Assembly: GCA_023435855.1 (NCBI GenBank)
Contig: JAEZLG010000040.1
Span: 1 to 5,883, forward strand
Reading direction: 5' to 3'
DNA from: Bacillota bacterium
GTDB taxonomy: Bacteria; Bacillota; Clostridia; Christensenellales; CAG-138
DNA: 5,883 nt
Position 1 is the first letter of the stretch. Each line of letters starts with the position of its first letter. This document shows, piece after piece, positions 1 to 4,459 of this stretch. The notes under the pieces were generated by a model. The model was given only the letters and a program-made list of their open reading frames with translations, was not told the origin of the DNA and did no database searches. Made by a program: the position numbers and the translations under genes.

Positions 1-15
1 ACATAGCACCCCCGG

Positions 16-996
16 CTATACGCCGAAATATTCGCGGATATTTTCGTTAAGTTCCCATACATTGTCACCGAAATTGCTGAAAAGCGTAATGGTAAGGCCG
101 CTTTTTTCGTCAAACGAGGAAAGGAAGCTTACGCCCGGGTCACTGCCCTGAAAATACGGTGTTTTATCGTCTTCCCGAATCCAGAAACCATAACCGTATT
201 CCCCACCAGGAGCCTGCGGTGAAACCAAATCTTTAAACGTTTCGCGTGAAACGATTTTACCGCTTAAAAGCCCGTCCCAGAAGCGCTCCGCATCGGGAGC
301 TGTCATAAACGCGCCGCCCGCTCCCGTACCCTTCACATCTATGCTGTAGATATTTGTATAGAATTCCTTGCGCTCCTCATCGAAGATATATGCGTTTGCA
401 CAGTTAGCCGGAAGCCTGTCGAGCTCGTAATAGCCCGTGCTTGTCATACCGCAAGGCTCAAACACCGCGTTTTTTAGATACAGGTCAAACGGCAGCTTGG
501 TTACGCTTTCAATCATAAGCCCAAGCACCGCATAGCCGGTGTTGTTATACTGAAAGCGCTCGCCGCGCTTGTACATCATGGGCTTATCAATAAACAATGG
601 CACGAGGTCCATGGAGGTGCGTATTTTATAGTTAGGGTAATCGTAAAAAAGTTCCGCATAATCCTCCATAACGCTTTCGTCAAAATAATCGGGTATGCCC
701 GAGGTATGGTTCAATAGCTCTCGTACACTGATATGCGGATCGATTTTCTTCCAATCAAGCTTGATAGCGTCGCCTATCGTGGTATTTAACGTTAACTTTC
801 CCTCATCGATAAGCTTCATAATACCGGCTGCAACAAATGCCTTGCCGGCTGAAGCGGTGCCAAACCTCGTATCCATGCGGTTATGAATCTTATTGGGCAG
901 GTCCGCAAATCCGTATGCACCTTGAAATACGATTTTGCCGCCGCGTCGTACCGATACGACACCATGATAATTTTCAGGTATCAATTTCTCAAGCAT
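16..996 (-). CDS. Serine hydrolase of the beta-lactamase / class C penicillin-binding fold
   Basis: Complete 326-aa protein of the beta-lactamase family (Pfam PF00144 type). Members use an active-site serine to hydrolyse esters, amides or D-amino-acid peptides; the substrate cannot be read from sequence. The nucleophile motif S-x-x-K is visible as S49-A-G-K52, and the second motif Y-x-N as Y150-N-N152 in FQYNNTGYAVLG. Between them is the common block ELLNHTSGIPDY (about 93-104). The third, KTG-like box is replaced by GSDPG in YFQGSDPGVSF near the C-terminus, a variant form. There is no signal peptide or membrane segment; the protein begins with a short polar stretch, so a cytoplasmic location is inferred. 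The ATG at 996 is supported by an AAGGAGGA ribosome site (1001-1008) five bases upstream. It stops with TAG. It follows the 200-aa gene after a 122-bp gap with a terminator-like hairpin, so it is probably a separate transcript. It should not be called a resistance gene on this evidence. Confidence 0.85.
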   Translation of the reverse strand: MLEKLIPENYHGVVSVRRGGKIVFQGAYGFADLPNKIHNRMDTRFGTASAGKAFVAAGIMKLIDEGKLTLNTTIGDAIKLDWKKIDPHISVRELLNHTSGIPDYFDESVMEDYAELFYDYPNYKIRTSMDLVPLFIDKPMMYKRGERFQYNNTGYAVLGLMIESVTKLPFDLYLKNAVFEPCGMTSTGYYELDRLPANCANAYIFDEERKEFYTNIYSIDVKGTGAGGAFMTAPDAERFWDGLLSGKIVSRETFKDLVSPQAPGGEYGYGFWIREDDKTPYFQGSDPGVSFLSSFDEKSGLTITLFSNFGDNVWELNENIREYFGV

Positions 997-1024
997 TGTG
1001 TCCTCCTTCGCGGCGCATCAAAGC

Positions 1025-1042
1025 TTTATAGTGATAAGTATA
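1025..1042 (-). promoter_or_regulatory. Weak candidate -10 elements upstream of the serine hydrolase
   Basis: In the gap between the terminator-like hairpin and the hydrolase ribosome site, the minus strand carries TATACT (1042-1037) and TATAAA (1030-1025), both resembling a -10 box. Neither has a convincing TTGACA-like -35 box at 16-18 bases. A promoter is expected here because a terminator lies just upstream, but the exact position is only a guess. Confidence 0.22.
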
Positions 1043-1066
1043 CATGAAAGACGTGCACAAGAGTAA

Positions 1067-1096
1067 GAGCCGGCACAAATTAAATTGCACCGGCTC
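1067..1096 (-). terminator. Terminator-like hairpin after the 200-aa gene
   Basis: The minus strand folds into a 12-bp stem, starting GAGCCGG and ending CCGGCTC with two G-T pairs, around a 6-base AT-rich loop. It lies 22 bases past the TAA stop of the 200-aa gene. It is followed by TTACTCTTGT, a poor U-tract, so termination may be partial. The other strand has no T-run after the stem, which favours minus-strand use. Confidence 0.6.
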
Positions 1097-1118
1097 AAGG
1101 TAAGATATGTTAAATTGC

Positions 1119-1721
1119 TTACTCGCCCTGCATTTCGTCGAAGCCCGCAAGAACGGCATCCTTGGTTTTGTAGCTGATATCAGGAAGCTTTCCGCCCCAT
1201 ACCTGCTCCGCCTGCTCAAAGCCCTTCAGAAACGCTGCCTTCATCTTTTCGAGTTTTTCGGGATCATTGCCCGCTGCGGCTTTCGCGAAATTCAATATGT
1301 TTTGGGAGACCTGTTTTACACCCCATGCACCGTCCTCGCTGATAAGTTCTGCGGCTTTCGCGCGCGTAGCCTCATCCACCTCTAAGGAGGCGAGCGTTTC
1401 CCCAAGATTTGTAACACCTTTAAAGTTACCGCCCGAACCGAAGATATGTTCGAGAATGCCTGCAGATTTAGAGCCCTGCTTTACAAGAAGCTCCGAAACC
1501 ATTTGTCGAAACGCATTGTAGCCTTTGCGGTAATCCGCCTTCAGAGCGTTTATTTTTGCATAATCTACCTTAAAGCTGTTTGCCTTTTCACCCGCGCTAA
1601 GCTCGTAAGCTTTTTCGTCGGTTTTCTCCGCAACGCCCTTCACGGCTTGCACGGCGCTTTCCGAGGTATTTACAGTATTCTCATTGAGTACGTTGCTTAC
1701 GGAATGAACATCTATCTGCAT
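1119..1721 (-). CDS. Conserved 200-aa protein of unknown function, clostridial type
   Basis: Complete soluble 200-aa protein with no signal peptide, membrane segment or cysteine. Residues 1-50 are polar, low in hydrophobics and probably disordered (rich in Asn, Ser, Glu, Val). From about residue 52 a helical domain starts with KVDYAKINALKADYRKGYNA. The most distinctive block is ELISEDGAWGVKQVSQNIL (about 124-142), followed by a charged helix and the tail GKLPDISYKTKDAVLAGFDEM. This pattern resembles a group of clostridial proteins often labelled DUF5610 or, doubtfully, hydrogenase-4 component G. I recall this resemblance and could not check it, and no hydrogenase genes are nearby. The start is secure: AAGGAGG lies eight or nine bases before the ATG at 1721. 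The stop is TAA, followed by a terminator-like hairpin. With a possible terminator upstream as well, it looks like a single-gene transcript. Function is unknown. Confidence 0.8.
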   Translation of the reverse strand: MQIDVHSVSNVLNENTVNTSESAVQAVKGVAEKTDEKAYELSAGEKANSFKVDYAKINALKADYRKGYNAFRQMVSELLVKQGSKSAGILEHIFGSGGNFKGVTNLGETLASLEVDEATRAKAAELISEDGAWGVKQVSQNILNFAKAAAGNDPEKLEKMKAAFLKGFEQAEQVWGGKLPDISYKTKDAVLAGFDEMQGE

Positions 1722-1776
1722 TTTAAAGTCCTCCTTTTTGCTTGTAGGACACTTCTCCGTATCCTATATATAAAAT

Positions 1777-1822
1777 CGGTATTTCCGCAGAAAAACTTAA
1801 TGTTTGTCTGACAGAAATACCG
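1777..1822 (-). terminator. Possible terminator after prfB-threonine aldolase, near the 200-aa gene promoter region
   Basis: The 127-bp gap downstream of the threonine aldolase stop holds a 9-bp inverted repeat, CGGTATTTC / GAAATACCG, with a 28-base loop. It is flanked by A-rich and T-rich tracts on both sides (AAAA before and TTTT after, one mismatch away), so it could work on either strand. The loop is long for an efficient intrinsic terminator. The AT-rich TTTTATATATAGGATAC just after it on the minus strand may contain the -10 region of the 200-aa gene, but no clear -35 was found. Confidence 0.4.
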
Positions 1823-1848
1823 TTTTTGCGATATATTATCGTTATTGA

Positions 1849-2886
1849 TCAGCTGTTTATAGTAATAAGCTCTCTCGCCTTCATGATGAACGCATACACC
1901 TCGTCCTCGGTCGTATCGTGCGAGGTCACGAGGCGCACGGTATCCATGCCGAAATCGGCATCATGAAAATCCATAAATTCGCGAAGCGGTTCAATAAGCT
2001 GCGGCGGCAGCACCATGAACACCTCATTGGCCTCCGTGGGCGCAGCACAAAATATGCCGTTGACAGCACAAAGGCCGTCGCTTAACCGTTTCGCCATGGA
2101 GTTGGCATGTTCGGCGCAACGAAGCCACAGATCATCTTCGAGCATGGCGTCAAACTGCGCAGCGATATAGCGCATTTTTGAAATGAGCTGCGTACAGGAT
2201 TTTCTGACGTACCGCATATGCGGCAGGTCCGTGAAACACACGATTGCTTCACCGAACATTCCGCCGTTTTTGCTTAAACCAAACGACAGCACATCCACAC
2301 CCGCAAGGCGCGTAAGCGCAGCAGGCGTGCTGTTAAGCGCCGCGACTGCGTTTGCAAAGCGCGCACCGTCCATGTGCAGTAGCATGCCGTTGGCATGTGC
2401 AAAATTCGCAATGGCAGCGACCTCTTCCACTTTATAGACCGTGCCCGTTTCTGTGCATTGCGTGATAGAAATAACCCTCGGCTGGCTTGTATGCTGGTTG
2501 CCGAACTTCTGTAGCAGAGGCTCCATTTCCTCTACGGTGAGCTTATTTTTAGCGTTGCCGCGAAGTGTAAAAAGCTTGCCGCCCGTCAAATGCTCTATGG
2601 CACCCGTTTCGTCGCAGTTGATGTGCGAAAGTTCCGTGCAGATGATGCCGCCCCATGTAGGGCACATGGCATTGAGGCATACGGCGTTTGCGCCGGAGCC
2701 GTTAAACACAAGATGCGCTTCACACGAACCTCCGAAAAGCTCCGTGATCTTATTGAGAACGGATTTTGTGTATGCATCGTCACCGTAGGATATGGCGTGC
2801 CCGCGGTTGATTTCTATAAGCTTCTCCATCACGCGCGGATGTACCGTTGCGCAGTTGTCGCTCGCGAAAAATTTCTTAATTTCCAT
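1849..2886 (-). CDS. ltaE: Low-specificity L-threonine aldolase (PLP enzyme)
   Basis: Complete 345-aa cytoplasmic enzyme of the beta-eliminating lyase / threonine aldolase fold. It is expected to cleave L-threonine or L-allo-threonine to glycine and acetaldehyde. N-terminal family hallmarks are SDN (9-11), HPRVMEKL (16-23) and the GHAISYGDDAYT block (29-40), then VFNGSGANA (60-68). The cofactor site is visible: HMDGAR (171-176), with Asp173 expected to contact the PLP ring nitrogen, and SFGLSKNGGMFGEA (201-214), with Lys206 the expected Schiff-base lysine. The C-terminus has the usual VRLVTSHDTTEDEV. Length is normal. The frame stays open upstream to 3030, but that part overlaps prfB and does not look like the family, so ATG 2886 is chosen. 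Its A is shared with the prfB stop (TAATG) and there is only a weak ribosome site, so translational coupling to prfB is likely. The stop is TGA, which RF2 must read. The SKNG form of the lysine motif differs from the E. coli LtaE motif, so the symbol indicates function, not close orthology. Confidence 0.9.
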   Translation of the reverse strand: MEIKKFFASDNCATVHPRVMEKLIEINRGHAISYGDDAYTKSVLNKITELFGGSCEAHLVFNGSGANAVCLNAMCPTWGGIICTELSHINCDETGAIEHLTGGKLFTLRGNAKNKLTVEEMEPLLQKFGNQHTSQPRVISITQCTETGTVYKVEEVAAIANFAHANGMLLHMDGARFANAVAALNSTPAALTRLAGVDVLSFGLSKNGGMFGEAIVCFTDLPHMRYVRKSCTQLISKMRYIAAQFDAMLEDDLWLRCAEHANSMAKRLSDGLCAVNGIFCAAPTEANEVFMVLPPQLIEPLREFMDFHDADFGMDTVRLVTSHDTTEDEVYAFIMKARELITINS

Positions 2887-3987
2887 TATGCCTGTACCAG
2901 ATACGCGTTGATAAACGCGTCCAGATCCCCATCCATCACCGCCTGAATGTTGCCGTTTTCCACACTTGTACGATGATCCTTCACTAGTGTATAGGGTTGG
3001 AACACATAGGAGCGTATCTGACTCCCCCATTCTATTCTCTTGAATTCTCCCTTAATTTGCGACATCTGCGCCATGCGTTCGCGCTCTTGAAGCTCGAGAA
3101 GCTTGCCCTTGAGCATGCGCATGGCCGTTTCGCGGTTTTGCAACTGGCTTCGCTCGTTTTGGCATTGCACCACGATATTCGTGGGCAAGTGCGTGATGCG
3201 GATGGCAGAACTCGTTTTGTTGACGTGTCGGCCGCCCGCGCCACTTGAGCGGTAGGTATCTACCCTTAAGTCGTCGGGGTCTATTTCAATACCCTCGTCA
3301 TCGTCATCGAATATCGGCGTTACATCGAGCGAGCCAAAGGAAGTATGCCTTCTGCCGCTCGAATCAAACGGAGAAATACGCACAAGCCTGTGCACGCCTT
3401 TCTCGGCTTTCAAATAGCCGTAGGCGTTTTCACCGACTACCTCGAAGGTAACGCTTTTAATCCCCGCCTCGTCACCATCCAACAGGTCTAACACCTTTAC
3501 GGAATAGCCCTTGTTTTCGCAATAGCGCGTGTACATGCGGTAAAGCATGGATACCCAATCCTGCGCCTCGGTACCGCCTGCACCCGCATGCAGCGAAAGC
3601 ACGGCGTTTTTATCGTCGTAATCGCCCTTTAGAAGCGTCTCTAGGCGAAGCTCGTTCACCTTTTCGGAGAACTTGTCATACTCCTCTAATATTTCATTGA
3701 CCATACTCACGTCTTCGGCCTCGTCCGCAAGCTCGATGAGCGTTTCCACATCCTCGCCTGCGCGCTTTAGCTTCTCATACTTCGTGAGCTTATCGGTTAC
3801 CGACTTCATGCGTTGGTTGGCCTTGTTGGCGGCTTCCACATCGTTCCAGAAACCGTCCTCGCCCATCTGCGCCTCAAGTTTTTCTTTTTCCTCCCTCAGA
3901 CCAACAAGGTCAAAGGGATTCACCTGCCTCTTTGAGTGTTTGGATGGAGGCCGCAAGCTTCTGCCTGACTTCGTCCAACTGGATCAC
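2886..3987 (-). CDS. prfB: Peptide chain release factor 2 (RF2), read through a +1 frameshift, with GGR in place of GGQ
   Basis: Release factor that recognises UGA and UAA stops and releases the finished peptide on the ribosome. Translation starts at GTG 3987, runs 25 codons to CTT (3915-3913), skips T3912 and continues at GAC (3911-3909), giving 366 aa, about the length of E. coli RF2. Visible parts: helical N-terminal domain (1 to about 110); HAGAGGTEAQDW (about 133-144); GVHRLVRISPF with the RF2-specific stop-reading tripeptide SPF at 205-207; GRRHTSF; catalytic domain with SGAGG, HVNKT, CQNERSQ; and WGSQIRSYV near the end. The key oddity is residue 253: the universal GGQ motif reads Gly-Gly-Arg (GGC GGC CGA, 3236-3228). 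The surrounding residues are fully conserved, so this is not a diverged paralogue. The gene follows secA as in many Firmicutes and overlaps the threonine aldolase gene by one base. Expression is autoregulated by the frameshift. As written, catalytic activity is doubtful; family identity is certain. Confidence 0.95.
3909..3930 (-). promoter_or_regulatory. prfB: Programmed +1 frameshift site of prfB
   Basis: The zero-frame reads 25 codons from the GTG and then TGA (3912-3910), the same stop position as in E. coli prfB. The slip site CTT TGA C is intact: tRNA-Leu slips from CUU to UUU, and UGA-C is a poor termination context. When RF2 is scarce, the ribosome pauses and shifts to +1, making RF2. 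The expected internal Shine-Dalgarno is not the classical AGGGGG three bases upstream. Instead AGGTGA (3925-3920) lies four bases before CTT, and it pairs with the distal part of the 16S rRNA tail, placing the duplex about four bases farther upstream in register. Confidence 0.9.
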
Positions 3988-3993
3988 CCTTGT

Positions 3994-4003
3994 TCACATC
4001 CTT
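3994..4003 (-). promoter_or_regulatory. prfB: Ribosome binding site that fixes the GTG start of prfB
   Basis: AAGGATGTGA matches the ideal AAGGAGGTGA at nine of ten bases and ends six bases before GTG 3987. It supports the GTG as start over the TTG three codons inside. The ATG embedded in this box is followed at once by TGA, so it cannot start the gene. Confidence 0.75.
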
Positions 4004-4008
4004 TAGCT

Positions 4009-4014
4009 ATTATA
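4009..4014 (-). promoter_or_regulatory. Possible -10 box of a prfB promoter
   Basis: A perfect TATAAT sits on the minus strand 21 bases before the prfB GTG, which would give a very short leader starting near 4002. The region 15-20 bases further upstream (AAAGAA, TTTAAA nearby) gives no good -35 box. If real, prfB would have its own promoter downstream of the hairpin array and not depend on secA readthrough. Confidence 0.35.
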
Positions 4015-4024
4015 TTTGGGGTAC

Positions 4025-4051
4025 GGTTCTTTTCTTTTAAAGAAAAGAGCC
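4025..4051. repeat. 13-bp AT-rich hairpin upstream of prfB
   Basis: GGTTCTTTTCTTT, one T, then AAAGAAAAGAGCC: a 13-bp stem with a single T-G pair and almost no loop. On the minus strand it lies about 40 bases upstream of the prfB start and just upstream of the TATAAT box. The adjoining AAAAGAAC (4052-4059) can also pair with the GTTCTTTT half (4026-4033), giving an alternative stem. No U-tract follows it on the minus strand, so it is not a standard terminator. Confidence 0.7.
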
Positions 4052-4074
4052 AAAAGAACTTTATGTTAGGGTTA

Positions 4075-4118
4075 GATTTCTCGCACACCGTACATAGTCC
4101 GAAGGGGATTTCTCGCAC
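4075..4118. repeat. 12-bp direct repeat GATTTCTCGCAC, two copies
   Basis: GATTTCTCGCAC occurs at 4075-4086 and exactly again at 4107-4118, start to start 32 bases. The first copy is followed by ACCGTAC and the second by a longer version ending in CCGTAC. This suggests that the first is a shortened or decayed copy of the neighbouring REP-like element. Confidence 0.65.
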
Positions 4119-4142
4119 GGCTGTGCCGTACTCGAAATGACA
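4107..4142. repeat. REP-like palindromic element (TGTCATTTCGAG ... GAGAAATC)
   Basis: Read on the minus strand it begins TGTCATTTCGAG and ends GAGAAATC, with outer arms ATTTC / GAAAT. The centre is the hairpin ACGGC-TGT-GCCGT (4117-4129, plus-strand reading). I recall intergenic elements with these ends and a variable palindromic centre as dispersed repeats in many bacterial genomes. Only this copy and a partial one (4075) can be seen here, so dispersal is inferred. Confidence 0.5.
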
Positions 4143-4164
4143 GTAAAAAACGAAAGTTCACGCT

Positions 4165-4193
4165 GGCGGATACTATCCGCCCCTATAAGGGCG
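4165..4193. repeat. Two overlapping GC-rich hairpins
   Basis: GGCGGATA-C-TATCCGCC (4165-4181) is a perfect 8-bp inverted repeat around one base. Its right arm overlaps a second inverted repeat, CGCCC-CTATAA-GGGCG (4178-4193). The two stems share bases and cannot both form fully. A short palindrome, TCCCCGGGGA (4200-4209), follows. Confidence 0.7.
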
Positions 4194-4211
4194 TACATTT
4201 CCCCGGGGATT

Positions 4212-4235
4212 ATCAAGGGGTTGCAACCCCTTGAT
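4212..4235. repeat. Perfect 24-bp palindrome
   Basis: ATCAAGGGGTTG is followed directly by its exact reverse complement CAACCCCTTGAT, with no spacer and no mismatch. As DNA it could bind a symmetric dimer or extrude as a cruciform; as RNA it would fold into a strong hairpin with a few unpaired bases at the turn. No U-tract follows on either strand. Confidence 0.85.
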
Positions 4236-4246
4236 TCCATTCCGGC

Positions 4247-4316
4247 TTTGACGACATGCGCGTCCGGCGAAGCCGGAGCCTTTCAGGCCAAGGCCTGCGG
4301 CCTTGCGTGCGTCAAA
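4247..4316. repeat. Branched fold: outer stem enclosing two hairpins
   Basis: TTTGACG (4247-4253) and CGTCAAA (4310-4316) form a 7-bp outer stem. Inside are TCCGGC-GAA-GCCGGA (4263-4277) and CAAGGCC-TGC-GGCCTTG (4289-4305), both perfect with 3-base loops. On the minus strand, the direction of transcription, the loops read TTC and GCA. An additional TCCGGCTT at 4241-4248 can compete for AAGCCGGA (4270-4277). Confidence 0.7.
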
Positions 4317-4317
4317 A

Positions 4318-4391
4318 CGGATGAAAACCGAAGGTTTTCGTTCCTATCGCATCCGCCGCCCGGGAGAGCCCGCAGGCTCGAGAGGCGGATG
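4318..4391. repeat. Two nested hairpins sharing one arm (mutually exclusive pairing)
   Basis: The inner hairpin GAAAACC-GAA-GGTTTTC (4323-4339) can be closed by CGGATG (4318-4323) with CATCCG (4350-4355). The same CATCCGCC arm (4350-4357) pairs perfectly with GGCGGATG (4384-4391), which encloses GAGCC-CGCA-GGCTC (4366-4379). Only one partner can be used at a time. CGAGAGG (4379-4385) can also pair with CCTCTCG (4408-4414), competing with the second fold. Confidence 0.65.
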
Positions 4392-4411
4392 TGCAAACCC
4401 TCGTTCCCCTC

Positions 4412-4459
4412 TCGCGCGTATGGCTCACAAGCCATGCGCGCGAAAAGCGCTAGCTTTTC
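4412..4459 (-). repeat. Two stem-loops at the end of secA
   Basis: GAAAAGC-GCTA-GCTTTTC (4442-4459) straddles the secA TAG stop. Directly after it on the minus strand comes a 14-bp stem, 4412-4425 with 4430-4443 (TCGCGCG...CGCGCGA, one T-G pair, loop CACA on the plus strand). The position suits a 3'-end structure for secA, protecting mRNA or slowing polymerase, but neither stem is followed by a U-tract, so readthrough into prfB is plausible. Confidence 0.65.

Larger units (their letters stand above)
3988..4449. other. Hairpin-dense spacer between secA and prfB, no gene
   Basis: This 462-bp gap has several open frames on both strands, but none has a ribosome site or recognisable protein content, and their composition follows the inverted repeats. 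What it holds is about a dozen short-loop inverted repeats between 4025 and 4459, listed separately, plus the prfB ribosome site and a TATAAT box. Many stems have loops of one to four bases, and several are nested. It may be structured RNA in the secA-prfB transcript, a cluster of dispersed palindromic repeats, or both. Confidence 0.8.

Noticed and set aside
3..19. Inverted repeat ATAGC / GCTAT at the serine hydrolase stop as a terminator
   Set aside because: A 5-bp stem with no visible U-tract at the window edge is too weak to call.
16..996. Antibiotic-resistance beta-lactamase
   Set aside because: Only the broad fold motifs are present, the third motif is atypical and there is no export signal.
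2887..3030. N-terminal extension of the threonine aldolase frame up to an ATG at 3030
   Set aside because: It lies wholly inside the conserved end of prfB, and its residues do not resemble the family. The proper N-terminus MEIKKFFASDN starts at 2886.
3228..3230. Genetic code change (CGA read as Gln) to explain the GGR motif
   Set aside because: CGA also encodes the conserved Arg of NERSQ in the same gene (3152-3150), so CGA is being read as Arg here.
3910..3956. prfB starting at the ATG at 3956 in the main frame
   Set aside because: That start would give an N-terminus unlike RF2 (MRPPSKHSKR...). The GTG 3987 frame plus the CTT TGA C shift gives a normal RF2 start and length.
3994..3999. ATG-TGA start-stop minimal upstream frame just before prfB
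   Set aside because: It is embedded in the ribosome site AAGGATGTGA and most likely arises by chance from the Shine-Dalgarno consensus.
4165..4459. CRISPR array or integron attC array
   Set aside because: The hairpins differ in sequence, there is no regular repeat-spacer period, and no cas or integrase gene is visible.
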